Below are positions 35,452 through 45,173 of a stretch of DNA of 64,000 nt, in pieces. The notes under the pieces are model-generated. The model did no database searches, had not been told where the DNA came from, and was given only the letters and a program-made list of their open reading frames with translations. The DNA is from Paludibacteraceae bacterium (lineage in GTDB: Bacteria > Bacteroidota > Bacteroidia > Bacteroidales > Paludibacteraceae). The translations under genes were made by a program, and so were the position numbers. Within the stretch, counting starts at the first letter, position 1. The number at the start of each line of letters is the position of its first letter. The stretch covers positions 1-64,000 of the forward strand of contig JAFWOU010000014.1 of assembly GCA_017509715.1 (NCBI GenBank), written 5' to 3'.

Positions 35452-36534
35452 ATGCTCAATTTCTTTTATAATCATCTCTATTTGGTAGGCATTTTTTCCT
35501 TCCTGTTAGGATTGGCTTTCATGCCACTCGTGATACGTATCGCCAAGCAAAAAGACTTTGTCGTGCGTCCCAACAAGCGCATGTCCCACACGGGTAGTAT
35601 CCCCAATATCGGCGGTATAGACATATGCGGCAGTTTTCTGTTGACCTACCTCCTGTTTGAGTTCAACACCTTGCAGCAGAGTCAGTTCCTGCTGATTGGT
35701 GTGTTTACTATCGTTGCTGTCGGACTGGTAGATGATATCCTGGTGCTCTCGCCGCTGGGCAAGCTGCTGGGCGAGATGCTGGCCGGCATAGCTATGGTGG
35801 GATTTGCGGATATGCGCATCACCCATCTGCATGGTTTTCTGGGATTTGAGCAGATTGGTATTCTGCCGTCATACCTGATCTCACTCTTTGTGCTGATAGC
35901 TATTATCAATGCCATCAACCTCATCGACGGTATTGACGGACTAGCCAGCGGACTCGGTATGATCTACTGCTTGTTCTTTGCCATCTATTTCGGCCTGGTA
36001 GGAGAGACGGCATGGTCAATCATGGCAATCAGCCTGATAGGTAGTCTGGCCGTGTATTTTATCTTCAACGTATTCGGACATAAGCAGAAGATTTTCATGG
36101 GTGATTCAGGGGCTTTGCTACTGGGCTATGTGCTATGTGCTTTTGTATTCCATTTCTGCGAATTGAATGCCTATCACGAGGTGCCGACAGCCTTCCAGAT
36201 GTCCGGTGCTCCGGCGGTAGCCATCTGCGTACTGACCGTACCGCTCTTCGACACGATCCGTGTCAGCCTGACCCGCATCAAGCACCATAAGTCGCCTTTC
36301 CTCCCCGACAAGAACCATATCCACCATCTGCTGTTGCGCACCGGGCTTAATCATATCCAGACCACGTGTGTGCTGCTCAGCGTATCGCTTTGCTTCATCG
36401 CTTTGGCAGTAGTGGGGCGGAATTGGAACATGTGGTTGCTGGTGGGCGTGGACTTCTTGATAGCCACTATCCTGACCGTCATCCTTTGGCGTGTCATCGA
36501 TCGTAAAAATATGCAAAACGAAACGGATGCTTAG
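35452..36534 (+). CDS. WecA/MraY-like undecaprenyl-phosphate sugar-1-phosphate transferase
   Basis: A 360-residue polytopic membrane enzyme that loads the first sugar phosphate, probably GlcNAc-1-P, on undecaprenyl phosphate. Motifs: VRPNKRMSHTGSIPNIGG near residue 36, NLIDGIDGLASGLG near 160 (metal-binding Asp residues), and FMGDSGALLLGY near 216, then HLLLRTGL. This set is typical of the WecA/TagO branch. The ATG follows the previous TAA without a gap. It works with the dehydratase before it and the glycosyltransferase at 39483 in making a surface glycan. Confidence 0.92.
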   Translation: MLNFFYNHLYLVGIFSFLLGLAFMPLVIRIAKQKDFVVRPNKRMSHTGSIPNIGGIDICGSFLLTYLLFEFNTLQQSQFLLIGVFTIVAVGLVDDILVLSPLGKLLGEMLAGIAMVGFADMRITHLHGFLGFEQIGILPSYLISLFVLIAIINAINLIDGIDGLASGLGMIYCLFFAIYFGLVGETAWSIMAISLIGSLAVYFIFNVFGHKQKIFMGDSGALLLGYVLCAFVFHFCELNAYHEVPTAFQMSGAPAVAICVLTVPLFDTIRVSLTRIKHHKSPFLPDKNHIHHLLLRTGLNHIQTTCVLLSVSLCFIALAVVGRNWNMWLLVGVDFLIATILTVILWRVIDRKNMQNETDA

Positions 36535-38323
36535 TATCGAACACCTGTCCATAGAATTTGCTTCGCGTCCCATACTGGATGACATCTCGCTGCTGGTCAA
36601 CCGCCGCGAGCGTATTGCGCTGGTGGGTAAGAACGGTGCCGGCAAGACGACCTTGCTCCGACTCATAGCCGGTGAGTACCAGCCTACGTCCGGTCGCATA
36701 TCACGCGAGACGGATATGACCATCGGCTACCTGCCCCAAGTGATGCTTCATCAGGACGGCTGTACGCTGCGAGAAGACGTGATGTCGGTGTTTGCCCATG
36801 AGGATGAGTCTGAACAGGCTCGCCGCATCGCCGAGATGGACAGGACGATCATCGGTTTAGGGTTTGAACGCCGAGATTTTGACCGGCAATTGTCAGAGTT
36901 CTCCGGCGGATGGCGCATGCGTATTGAGTTGGCCAAGATTCTGCTCCGTCATCCCGATCTGCTGTTGCTTGACGAGCCTACCAACCACCTGGATATCGAG
37001 TCCATTCAATGGCTTGAAGACTTCCTGCGGCAGTCACCGAGTGCGGTCCTTCTGGTAAGTCACGACCGCGCATTTATCGACAATGTTACAACCCGCACCA
37101 TTGAAATTACGTTGGGACGCATTTACGACTACAACGTCCCCTACTCTCAGTTTGTCACGCTGCGTCAGGAGCGCCATGAGCAGCAGGTGCGCGCCTATAT
37201 GAATCAGCAGAAAATGATTCATGATACCGAGGAGTTTATCGAGCGTTTCCGCTACAAAGCCACCAAGGCCGTACAGGTGCAAAGTCGCATCAAGCAATTG
37301 GAACGGCTGGAGCGGCTGGAAGTGGACTTAGAGGATACAGCACGGTTGAACCTACGTTTCCCGCCCGCACCTCGTAGCGGCGATTTCCCGCTCATCGTAG
37401 AGGAACTGCGCAAAGACTTTGGCGAGCACAACGTCTTCCATGACGTCACGTTCACCATCCGCCGCGGCGAGAAAGTGGCATTTGTCGGCAAGAACGGCGA
37501 AGGTAAGACCACGCTGGTACGGTGTATCATGAACCAACTCGACTACCTTGGTACACTCAAAATCGGTTATAACGTAAAGATAGGCTATTTTGCGCAGAAT
37601 CAAGCAGCCTTGCTGGACGAGAACTTAACCGTATTTGAGACCATCGACTACGTAGCCGTAGGAGATATCCGCACCAAGATACGCGACATACTGGGCGCCT
37701 TTATGTTCGGAGGCGAAGCATCCGACAAGAAAGTAAAAGTACTCAGCGGCGGCGAGCGCAGCCGACTGGCCATGATACGTTTGCTACTGGAGCCATGCAA
37801 CCTCCTCATATTGGACGAGCCGACCAATCACCTGGATATGCCGTCTAAGGACGTTCTGAAAGCCGCTCTAAAAGACTTTAACGGAACGGTCATATGCGTC
37901 AGCCACGACCGCGATTTCCTGGATGGATTGGTAGAGAAAGTATATGAGTTTGGCGGCGGCCGCGTACGGGAACACCTGGGCGGCATATACGATTTCTTGC
38001 GCCATAAGAAGATTGGTAGTCTCCAAGAATTGGAGAAAAAAGTCGAAAGTCAAAAGTCGAAAGTCGCAAGCATAGAGACTCCGACTTCTTCCAAGTTGGA
38101 CTACGCAGCCCAGAAAGCCGAAGCGGCAGCCAGACGTAAGAAAGAAAAACAAATTGCTGAGACCGAAACCGAAATTACCCGTCTGGAGGCACAACAAGCC
38201 GAGATAGAGGCACTTCTCAACCTGCCGGAAAACCAGACAGCCGAACTGTTTCAGAAATACGAGTCGGTGAAGCACCAGATAGAGCAGAAAATGTACGAGT
38301 GGGAACTACTGAACGAAGCATGA
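36527..38323 (+). CDS. ABC-F family ATPase
   Basis: A 598-residue soluble protein with two ABC ATPase domains and no membrane segment, as in ribosome-acting ABC-F translation factors. Walker A GKNGAGKTTLLRL and GKNGEGKTTLVRC; signatures LSEFSGGWRMRIELAK and VLSGGERSRLAMIRL; DEPTNHLD twice. A PtIM-like linker lies between the domains (about 240-300). The C-terminal coiled coil (about 500-595) begins with a GTCGAAA array-coded stretch, KVESQKSKVAS. The ATG at 36527 overlaps the wecA-like stop by 8 nt; an ATP-binding strand (LSIEHLSIEF) follows at once. Confidence 0.92.
   Translation: MLSIEHLSIEFASRPILDDISLLVNRRERIALVGKNGAGKTTLLRLIAGEYQPTSGRISRETDMTIGYLPQVMLHQDGCTLREDVMSVFAHEDESEQARRIAEMDRTIIGLGFERRDFDRQLSEFSGGWRMRIELAKILLRHPDLLLLDEPTNHLDIESIQWLEDFLRQSPSAVLLVSHDRAFIDNVTTRTIEITLGRIYDYNVPYSQFVTLRQERHEQQVRAYMNQQKMIHDTEEFIERFRYKATKAVQVQSRIKQLERLERLEVDLEDTARLNLRFPPAPRSGDFPLIVEELRKDFGEHNVFHDVTFTIRRGEKVAFVGKNGEGKTTLVRCIMNQLDYLGTLKIGYNVKIGYFAQNQAALLDENLTVFETIDYVAVGDIRTKIRDILGAFMFGGEASDKKVKVLSGGERSRLAMIRLLLEPCNLLILDEPTNHLDMPSKDVLKAALKDFNGTVICVSHDRDFLDGLVEKVYEFGGGRVREHLGGIYDFLRHKKIGSLQELEKKVESQKSKVASIETPTSSKLDYAAQKAEAAARRKKEKQIAETETEITRLEAQQAEIEALLNLPENQTAELFQKYESVKHQIEQKMYEWELLNEA
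38042..38069 (+). repeat. GTCGAAA heptamer array (4 units) inside the ABC-F gene
   Basis: Units GTCGAAA, GTCAAAA, GTCGAAA, GTCGCAA, read as VESQKSKVAS at the start of the C-terminal coiled coil. Confidence 0.92.
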
Positions 38324-39486
38324 AAGCGCTGATTGATTATATTATCACATGGCTATGTTACGGCAACGAAGAGGCGGCTCATCGGGTTGCCTATTCGGCT
38401 GATACACAACAGTTGGATACATACGATGTCCTCATCATTCCCAACGGACACATGGGTAAGGACATCGTCCTTCCGGACATGCAGAAAGCCGTAGTCAATC
38501 AGGTCGCAAAAGGGAAATACGTCATCTATACCGACATCGTCTATGCCACGTTCTTCTTTGCTTCGCGAGCCGAGGAAATCATCCATAAAGACCGAGACGA
38601 ACATGATCGTTTCTTGGCACGGCACTCCATCTTAGGCCGTGGCAACCGCTTGCTCATCCCCCTTTTGGATGAGTATGCCCGCGTACTGATGAAATGCCTG
38701 GAGTTGCCTCTGCTTTCCCCGGGATTCTCGCAGATTTATCTCACGCACGACATCGACGCCCTCACCCAATACCGTTCGCTACGCGGAACGCTTGGCGGAC
38801 TCCGACGCGGCGAGTGGCGACAAGTAGTTCGGGCATGGAAAGACATTCATCACGATCCTCTTTATACCTTCCCGTGGCTCGTAGAGCAGGACAGTCAAGT
38901 AGCTGATGCGCAAGCCATCTATTTCATCAAGATGGCCTTTGGTCATGGCTACGACTACCCGCAATACCGTCTGCGTGGACGTGATTTTCAGCAACTGAAT
39001 AAATGGCTTCTTTCCCAGGGTGCATTCACCGGCATTCACAACAGCTATTACGACCTGGCGCAACGCATCATCCCGGACCAGACGGCCGCACATCCCGTGG
39101 TGTTCCAGCGCTGCCACTACTTGCGATGCCCCATTCCTAAGATGCGCGCCCTCTGCGAGTTAGGTTACACCGACGATTTCACGATGGGCTTTGCAGACCG
39201 TGCCGGTTTTCGTCTGCAGACCACGCGTCCGATACGCTGGATTGACCCGGAGAGTTGGACGCTCACAGGCCTGATGCTCCACCCGCTTATGATCATGGAT
39301 ACGACGCTCAGCGAGGAGAAATATATGCACCTGACGGAAGATGAAGCCTACTTCCTATGCCAACAAATCATCGAAAAGGTGCGCATGCATCATGGCGAAT
39401 TGAATTTGCTATGGCATAACAGCAACATCAACGCGCAAAGCTATCATAAATCGTTATACCCCAAGGTATTGGCCATGCTCAAATGA
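38320..39486 (+). CDS. Polysaccharide deacetylase-like protein (DUF7033 type)
   Basis: A 388-residue protein. After an N-terminal domain of about 145 residues (DVLIIPNGHMGKDI) comes a NodB-like region with YLTHDIDAL near residue 148, where the Asp pair of the polysaccharide deacetylase motif lies, and later HNSYYDLA and HNSNINAQSYHKSLY. In Bacteroidetes such proteins sit in surface polysaccharide clusters. Enzymatic activity is not certain because the later NodB motifs are weak by eye. It overlaps the ABC-F stop (ATGA) and the next start (ATGA), so the three are translationally coupled. Confidence 0.72.
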   Translation: MKALIDYIITWLCYGNEEAAHRVAYSADTQQLDTYDVLIIPNGHMGKDIVLPDMQKAVVNQVAKGKYVIYTDIVYATFFFASRAEEIIHKDRDEHDRFLARHSILGRGNRLLIPLLDEYARVLMKCLELPLLSPGFSQIYLTHDIDALTQYRSLRGTLGGLRRGEWRQVVRAWKDIHHDPLYTFPWLVEQDSQVADAQAIYFIKMAFGHGYDYPQYRLRGRDFQQLNKWLLSQGAFTGIHNSYYDLAQRIIPDQTAAHPVVFQRCHYLRCPIPKMRALCELGYTDDFTMGFADRAGFRLQTTRPIRWIDPESWTLTGLMLHPLMIMDTTLSEEKYMHLTEDEAYFLCQQIIEKVRMHHGELNLLWHNSNINAQSYHKSLYPKVLAMLK

Positions 39487-40583
39487 AAAACATTCTGGTA
39501 ATATCCGATCCGCCGGCAGCCCCGGGCTATTTGCCGCGTCTGCGCTATCTGTGCGACTTTCTCGTACGGCAAGGATATGGTGTCACCCTACTGACCGAGC
39601 AATATGAGCCGCTGGAATATGCACACACCTACCCCATTCTGACCATTCCGATGTACTCGGGCAGCCTCATAGATTGGACCGTAAAAACTGCATGGACGTT
39701 GCTCACGGATTGGCATAACCGAGTGTTTGCGCAAAAGAGCCTGCGAGCAGCAGAAATCCGGCGGCAGACATTCGATGCCGTACTATGTACGGCTTTCAGC
39801 GATTTCCCCTTGGGAGCGGCTGCACGTATTGCTCACCGGCTCAACCTACCGCTGATTTGCGATATTCGCGACCTGGCTGAACAAGTCGATGGCTCCGATT
39901 ATCAGTACCGGCACCAACAATGGTGGACCCGTCCTGTGCGTCAACTATACCGTACCATCCATATCCGCCGACGCAATCGCGTACTACGCATGGCACAAGC
40001 CATCACCACCGTCTCACCTTGGCATGCGGCATTTATACGCCAATACAATCCGAATGTGCAGGTTGTTTACAATGGCTATGACCCGCAGCAGTTTTATCCG
40101 AAGAAGCATCCATACGAACGGTTTACGATTCGGTACATCGGATCGCTACACGAGTGGCAAAAACCAGGTCTAGAGAAAGTTAAACAAGTCATTGCTGCGC
40201 TAGACATCCCCATCGAACTGGATATTCATACTCCGCAGCATCATCCGATCTCGCATACCGAACTGGGCGATGCGATTCGCGAAAGCAGCATGATGTTGGT
40301 ACTCACATCTGAACATACGCACGGCATGCTCACGACCAAGTTCTATGAGGCACTTGGTTGCCAACGTCCAATCCTATGCGTACCATCCGACCGGGGAGAC
40401 TTGGCCGAACTGATTCGATACACCAACGCCGGTATCGCCACGGATGATACGGAAGAGATCAAGCGGTTTATCCTAGAGAAATATCAGGAATGGACATCTT
40501 GCGGCTATACATCGCAAGCCGTTCGTCACGCGGAAGAATTTACGCGTGAAGCGCAATCTGCGCAATTTTTGGCCCTGCTATAA
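39483..40583 (+). CDS. Glycosyltransferase, GT-B fold (GT4-like)
   Basis: A 366-residue glycosyltransferase. N-terminal Rossmann half: NILVISDPPAAPGYLPRLRYLCDFL, with ICDIRDLAE near residue 125 (short: DIRDLAE); C-terminal half: IRYIGSLHEWQKPG near 218, then TKFYEALGCQRPILCVPSD, the donor-phosphate/sugar-binding E-x7-E-like region. Probably assembles the surface polysaccharide begun by the upstream dehydratase and transferase. Donor and linkage unknown. It ends 66 nt before the nqr promoter with no hairpin in between. Confidence 0.87.
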   Translation: MKNILVISDPPAAPGYLPRLRYLCDFLVRQGYGVTLLTEQYEPLEYAHTYPILTIPMYSGSLIDWTVKTAWTLLTDWHNRVFAQKSLRAAEIRRQTFDAVLCTAFSDFPLGAAARIAHRLNLPLICDIRDLAEQVDGSDYQYRHQQWWTRPVRQLYRTIHIRRRNRVLRMAQAITTVSPWHAAFIRQYNPNVQVVYNGYDPQQFYPKKHPYERFTIRYIGSLHEWQKPGLEKVKQVIAALDIPIELDIHTPQHHPISHTELGDAIRESSMMLVLTSEHTHGMLTTKFYEALGCQRPILCVPSDRGDLAELIRYTNAGIATDDTEEIKRFILEKYQEWTSCGYTSQAVRHAEEFTREAQSAQFLALL

Positions 40584-40625
40584 CTGCAACAACACTTTAC
40601 AAAATAAAAAAATATGCGCGCGCGC

Positions 40626-40656
40626 TTGCGTATATCGGAAAAAAGTTGTAACTTTG
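40626..40656 (+). promoter_or_regulatory. Promoter of the nqr operon
   Basis: TTG (40626-40628), a 20-nt spacer and TAACTTTG (40649-40656). A four-unit array follows in the leader, which is about 65 nt long. Confidence 0.8.
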
Positions 40657-40671
40657 CACGCTTTTGCAAAA

Positions 40672-40706
40672 CTAGCACACTAGAACAACTAGAAACACTA
40701 GAACAC
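40672..40706 (+). repeat. CTAG-type array (4 units of 8-9 bp) in the nqrA leader
   Basis: Units CTAGCACA, CTAGAACAA, CTAGAAACA, CTAGAACAC lie between the promoter and the nqrA ATG. Confidence 0.8.
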
Positions 40707-40729
40707 AAAAAATAAATTTATTAACAAAC

Positions 40730-42082
40730 ATGCAAACAATCAAACTGAAACGTGGTTTGGACATTCCGTTTGAGGGACAAGCGGCTGAGACGCTGGGTAG
40801 CGTACGGAGGCCGGAGGTCTTTCACGTAGTGCCCGACCAGTTCGCCGGCATCACTCCGAAACTGGATGTCAAGGTCGGCGACCGTGTGAAGACGGGTAGC
40901 CCGCTCTTCCACGACAAAGCGTTTGAGAGCTTGTTCTTTACCTCGCCGGTGAGCGGCGAAGTCAAAGAGATCGTACGTGGAGACCGTCGTAAGATCCTCT
41001 CCATTGATATCGCGGCAGATCCCGTGATTGCGTACGAGAAATTTGACACCGCAGGCGATGTGAAGGAGCTGCTGCTGAAAAGCGGCCTCTGGGCATTGAT
41101 GAAGCAACGTCCGTACGATTGCATCGCGATGCCGAACAAGACTCCTCGCGCTATTTTTATTTCGAGTTTTGACAGTGCGCCTTGTGCCCCGAACTACGAG
41201 TTCGTGCTGAAGGGTCAGTTGCCCACTTTGCAGGCTGCCGTTACGGCTCTCGGCAAGTTGGCACCGGTATTCATCGGTATCAAAGGTGGCGCTAAAGCAA
41301 CCGAGTTCCGTGAGTTGAAGGACTGCACCCTCTATGAGGTCTTTGGTCCGCACCCTGCGGGCAACGTAGGCGTACAGCTCAACAACCTCGCGCCGCTGGC
41401 TAAGGGTGAGACGGTCTTCACCGTCAACATCCAGGACCTCGCTATCATCGGCCGCCTCTTCCAGAAAGGTATCGTGGATTACCAGAAGAAAGTGGCGCTG
41501 ACCGGTCCGTTGGCGTACGGCAAGCAGTATTACAACGTCCTGCCGGGAATGCCTGTGAGCACAATCCTCACGAGCAACATACACACCGAGTGCCCCTGCC
41601 GTTACGTCGCAGGCAACGTGCTCTCCGGACGCCAAATCAGCCTTGACGACATCATCTCTGTCTATGACAACCAGTTCACGGTGCTGGACGAAGGCTCCGA
41701 GAACCACGAGTTCATGGGATGGATGCTGCCGCGCTTCTCGTCGTTCCATTTCGGCAAGACCGACCCCGCTGCCATGCTCGACAACTGTTTCACCCGCTGG
41801 CTCTTCGGCAAGAAGCACTACCAGTGGGATGCCCGTCTCAAAGGCGGACGCCGTGCGATCATCGTCTCCGGCGAGTACGACAAGGTCTTCCCGATGGATA
41901 TCTACCCAGAGTACCTCATCAAAGCCATGATTGCCGGCAACATCGACAAGATGGAAGCCCTGGGCGCATATGAGGTGGCTCCCGAAGATTTTGCGCTCTG
42001 CGAGTATGTCTGCACCTCCAAAATGCCGCTGCAGGCTATCGTTCGCGAAGCGTTGGACAATTTAAAAAAGGAGATTGAGTGA
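40730..42082 (+). CDS. nqrA: Na+-translocating NADH:quinone reductase subunit A
   Basis: The cytoplasmic subunit of the Na+-NQR complex, 450 residues, needed for quinone reduction. Recognised by the N terminus (IKLKRGLDIPFEGQA), PEVFHVVPDQFAGITPKLDVKVGDRVKTGSPL (the biotinyl-lipoyl-like fold, here cited as VKVGDRVKTG), and the ordered operon nqrABCDEF that follows. The gene begins 74 nt after a promoter. Its stop codon shares one base with the nqrB ATG. Confidence 0.96.
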   Translation: MQTIKLKRGLDIPFEGQAAETLGSVRRPEVFHVVPDQFAGITPKLDVKVGDRVKTGSPLFHDKAFESLFFTSPVSGEVKEIVRGDRRKILSIDIAADPVIAYEKFDTAGDVKELLLKSGLWALMKQRPYDCIAMPNKTPRAIFISSFDSAPCAPNYEFVLKGQLPTLQAAVTALGKLAPVFIGIKGGAKATEFRELKDCTLYEVFGPHPAGNVGVQLNNLAPLAKGETVFTVNIQDLAIIGRLFQKGIVDYQKKVALTGPLAYGKQYYNVLPGMPVSTILTSNIHTECPCRYVAGNVLSGRQISLDDIISVYDNQFTVLDEGSENHEFMGWMLPRFSSFHFGKTDPAAMLDNCFTRWLFGKKHYQWDARLKGGRRAIIVSGEYDKVFPMDIYPEYLIKAMIAGNIDKMEALGAYEVAPEDFALCEYVCTSKMPLQAIVREALDNLKKEIE

Positions 42083-43275
42083 TGGAATGGTTATATAGAA
42101 ATTGGAAGAAGTTCGGCAAGAACTTCGAGGAAGGCGGCAAGCTGAACTGGCTCAGTTCGTTCTACGACGCTTTCGATACCTTCCTCTTCACGCCTCAGAC
42201 TACCGCCAAGCGTCTTGGCACGCATATCCATGACGGTTCGGACTCCAAGCGTACGATGATTATTGTCGTGCTGGCTTTGGTTCCCGCGCTGCTCTTCGGT
42301 ATGTTCAACGTAGGTTACCAGCACCTGCTGGCTACGGGCCAACTGGCAGCCGGCATGACCGCCGCTCTCTGGTGGAAAGCGTTCGGTTTCGGCTTCTTGG
42401 CTGTACTGCCGTATATCTTGGTAAGTTACATCGTCGGTCTGGGTATCGAGTTCACCGTAGCGCAGATCAAACACGAAGAGGTGGCCGAGGGTTTCCTCGT
42501 CACGGGATTCATCATTCCGCTGATTGTGCCGATTAACACGCCGCTGTGGCAGGTAGCGATTGCAACGGCTTTCGCGGTCATCTTCGCCAAAGAGGTGTTC
42601 GGCGGAACGGGTTATAACATCTTCAACGTAGCGCTTATCACGCGTGCGTTCCTCTTCTTTGCTTATCCGAGCCACATGACCGGTGACGAACCGTTCGTGC
42701 GCACCGGCGGCACATGGGGCTGGGACGGCGGTCACGCGCTCGTAGATGGTTTCTCCGGCGCAACGCCGCTCACGCAGATGAGTACAGGCTCTGCCGTAGA
42801 ACTGGGTTTCTGGGACCTCTTCAACGGTCTTATCCCGGGTTCGGTGGGCGAGACCTGCTGCTGGGCTATCCTGCTCGGCGCATGTCTGCTGCTCTGCACC
42901 GGCGTAGCAAGCTGGAAGACGATGCTGTCTGTCTTTGTTGGTGGCGGTCTGACCGCTTGGCTCTTTAACATGTTCGGCTCCGAGGCTAACCTCGCAGCGC
43001 AGTACCCGTGGTACATGCACCTCGTTTCCGGCGGTTTCGCTTTCGGTGCTGTCTTCATGGCTACCGATCCTGTGACCTCCGCCCGTACCGAGTGCGGTAA
43101 GTATATCTACGGTTTCCTCATCGGTCTGGTAGCAGTGCTCGTGCGCGTCCTCAACCCGGGTTATCCAGAGGGAATGATGCTCGCTATCCTGCTCATGAAC
43201 GCCTTTGCACCGCTCATCGACTGGTGTGTTGTTCAAGCAAATATTAACCGTCGCGCTAAACGCGTTGCTAAATAA
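42082..43275 (+). CDS. nqrB: Na+-translocating NADH:quinone reductase subunit B
   Basis: Membrane subunit with about ten helices (397 residues) that carries a covalent FMN on a threonine and takes part in Na+ transfer. The FMN site motif SGATPLTQ is visible near residue 232. An AAGGAG site lies 10 nt before the ATG (42082); a GTG one codon upstream is a less likely start. It overlaps the nqrA stop by one base (TGATG). Confidence 0.96.
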   Translation: MEWLYRNWKKFGKNFEEGGKLNWLSSFYDAFDTFLFTPQTTAKRLGTHIHDGSDSKRTMIIVVLALVPALLFGMFNVGYQHLLATGQLAAGMTAALWWKAFGFGFLAVLPYILVSYIVGLGIEFTVAQIKHEEVAEGFLVTGFIIPLIVPINTPLWQVAIATAFAVIFAKEVFGGTGYNIFNVALITRAFLFFAYPSHMTGDEPFVRTGGTWGWDGGHALVDGFSGATPLTQMSTGSAVELGFWDLFNGLIPGSVGETCCWAILLGACLLLCTGVASWKTMLSVFVGGGLTAWLFNMFGSEANLAAQYPWYMHLVSGGFAFGAVFMATDPVTSARTECGKYIYGFLIGLVAVLVRVLNPGYPEGMMLAILLMNAFAPLIDWCVVQANINRRAKRVAK

Positions 43276-43286
43276 GGAGGGCTACT

Positions 43287-43949
43287 ATGAAACTGAATAC
43301 GAACAGTAATCTTTATACCTTCATCTATTCAGCGGTGATGGTAATCATCGTAGCTGTGCTCTTGGCGGTTGTCAGCCAGGCACTCGCTCCGAAGCAGCAG
43401 GCGAACATCCTGCTCGACAAGCAGAAACAGATCCTCGGTGCGCTCAAGGTGGACTACTCCGCCGGCAACCCCGCAGAGATTTACATGGTGCTTGTCAACG
43501 ACACGCTGACCTACGGCGACAAGGAAGTCTATGTAGCGAACCTCAACGGCGAAACCAAATACATTCTGCCGCTCAGCGGTAAGGGTCTTTGGGGCGGCAT
43601 CGGCGGTTACCTCGCACTCGATGCGGACAAGAACACCATCTATGGTGTCAACTTCAACCATGAGTCCGAGACTCCGGGTCTGGGTGCCAAGATTGTTGAA
43701 CTGCCGTTCCGTGAGCAGTTTGAGGGCAAGCACATCCGCAACGCCGCAGGCGAAGTGGTGTCTGTAGCAGTCCTCAAATCCGGCAAGCATGCCGACGGAC
43801 AGGAGCAGGTAGATGCCATCTCCGGCGCTACCATCACCTCCTCCGGCGTCAGCACCATGTTGGAAGTCAACCTCGCAGAGTATGCAGAGTTTTTGAAAGT
43901 AGAATCTAATGAAGGAAAGGAGGAAGACCATGTTGAGTCAGAAAACTAA
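43287..43949 (+). CDS. nqrC: Na+-translocating NADH:quinone reductase subunit C
   Basis: 220 residues: one N-terminal membrane helix (YTFIYSAVMVIIVAVLLAVV) and a periplasmic FMN-binding domain. The flavinylated Thr is in SGATITSSGV near residue 180. An AAGGAGG site precedes the ATG by about 6 nt. It overlaps nqrD by 20 nt; its C-terminal codons provide the AAGGAGGAAG ribosome binding site of nqrD. Confidence 0.96.
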   Translation: MKLNTNSNLYTFIYSAVMVIIVAVLLAVVSQALAPKQQANILLDKQKQILGALKVDYSAGNPAEIYMVLVNDTLTYGDKEVYVANLNGETKYILPLSGKGLWGGIGGYLALDADKNTIYGVNFNHESETPGLGAKIVELPFREQFEGKHIRNAAGEVVSVAVLKSGKHADGQEQVDAISGATITSSGVSTMLEVNLAEYAEFLKVESNEGKEEDHVESEN

Positions 43950-44550
43950 GGACACATTGCTTGGTCCTCTTAACGCCAATAACCCTGTCGTAGTGCAGAT
44001 TCTGGGTATCTGTTCGGCGCTTGCCGTAACGGTCCAACTGAAGCCTGCCCTCGTCATGGGTATTGCTGTGACGATCATCGTTGCTATGTCGAACGTCATC
44101 GTGTCGCTTCTGCGTAACACCATCCCGATGCGTGTGCGTATCATCGTGCAGCTCGTGGTTGTCGCTGCGCTGGTAACGCTCGTCAGCGAGGTGCTCAAAG
44201 CGTTCGCTTACGACGTGGCGATGCAGCTATCCGTCTATCTCGGTTTGATCATCACCAACTGTATCCTCATGGGTCGCCTCGAGGCGTTCGCCATGACCAA
44301 TAACGCGTGGGATTCGCTCCTCGACGGTCTGGGCAACGGTCTGGGCTATGCCATCATTCTGGTCATCGTAGCTTTCGTGCGCGAGTTGTTCGGTTCGGGA
44401 CAACTGCTGGGCTTCCAGATCATCCCGCAATCGTTCTACGACGCCGGCTACGAAAACTGCGGTATGATGCTCATGCCTGCCATGGCCCTCATCCTCGTCG
44501 GCTGTGTCATCTGGGTACATCGTTCAATTAATGATAAGGAGGCTAAGTAA
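43930..44550 (+). CDS. nqrD: Na+-translocating NADH:quinone reductase subunit D
   Basis: A six-helix membrane subunit of 206 residues, partner of NqrE; the pair holds an Fe site between them. [18 protein letters not shown] near the N terminus and [13 protein letters not shown] mid-protein are family features. The ATG at 43930 was chosen for the ribosome binding site AGGAGG about 8 nt upstream; the ORF is open 7 codons further 5'. The last base is the first base of nqrE. Confidence 0.95.
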   Translation: MLSQKTKDTLLGPLNANNPVVVQILGICSALAVTVQLKPALVMGIAVTIIVAMSNVIVSLLRNTIPMRVRIIVQLVVVAALVTLVSEVLKAFAYDVAMQLSVYLGLIITNCILMGRLEAFAMTNNAWDSLLDGLGNGLGYAIILVIVAFVRELFGSGQLLGFQIIPQSFYDAGYENCGMMLMPAMALILVGCVIWVHRSINDKEAK

Positions 44551-45158
44551 TGGAACACGCTTTAAGTTTATTTGTCCGCTCGATTTTTGCGGATAACATG
44601 ATCTTCGCGTACTTCTTGGGAATGTGCTCTTATCTCGCCGTTTCAAAGAACGTGAAGACCTCAGCCGGTCTGGGTGTAGCCGTTACTTTCGTGCTCGTCG
44701 TTACCCTGCCGGTTAACTACCTCTTGCAGACGCTCGTGCTTGAGCCGCTGCATCTGGAGTACCTCAGTTTCATCCTCTTCATCGCCGTCATTGCCGCTAT
44801 CGTGCAACTGGTGGAGATGGTTGTGGAGAAATACAGCCCGTCGCTCTATGCGAGTCTGGGTATCTTCTTACCGCTGATTGCGGTGAACTGCGCTATCATG
44901 GGTGGTTCGCTCTTCATGCAGCAGCGTATCGGCCTGCCCGCAGTGGATGCCAAGGCCATCACCAGCCTGCTCGACGCGTTCATGTACGCGCTCGGTTCGG
45001 GTCTGGGATGGTTCTTAGCCATCGTCTGCCTCGCAGGTATTCGTGAGAAAATGGAGTATAACGACGTACCGAAGCCGCTGCAGGGCCTTGGAATCACATT
45101 CATCACCGTGGGCCTCATGGCGATGGCGTTCATGTGCTTCAGCGGACTGGAAATCTAA
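44550..45158 (+). CDS. nqrE: Na+-translocating NADH:quinone reductase subunit E
   Basis: A six-helix membrane subunit, 202 residues, homologous to NqrD/RnfA. Visible family stretches: [25 protein letters not shown] (cited in part: [11 protein letters not shown], with its conserved Cys) and [12 protein letters not shown] with the second conserved Cys. AAGGAGG precedes the ATG by 6 nt and lies in the end of nqrD. nqrF follows after 15 nt. Confidence 0.96.
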   Translation: MEHALSLFVRSIFADNMIFAYFLGMCSYLAVSKNVKTSAGLGVAVTFVLVVTLPVNYLLQTLVLEPLHLEYLSFILFIAVIAAIVQLVEMVVEKYSPSLYASLGIFLPLIAVNCAIMGGSLFMQQRIGLPAVDAKAITSLLDAFMYALGSGLGWFLAIVCLAGIREKMEYNDVPKPLQGLGITFITVGLMAMAFMCFSGLEI

Positions 45159-45173
45159 TAGGAGGACAACACT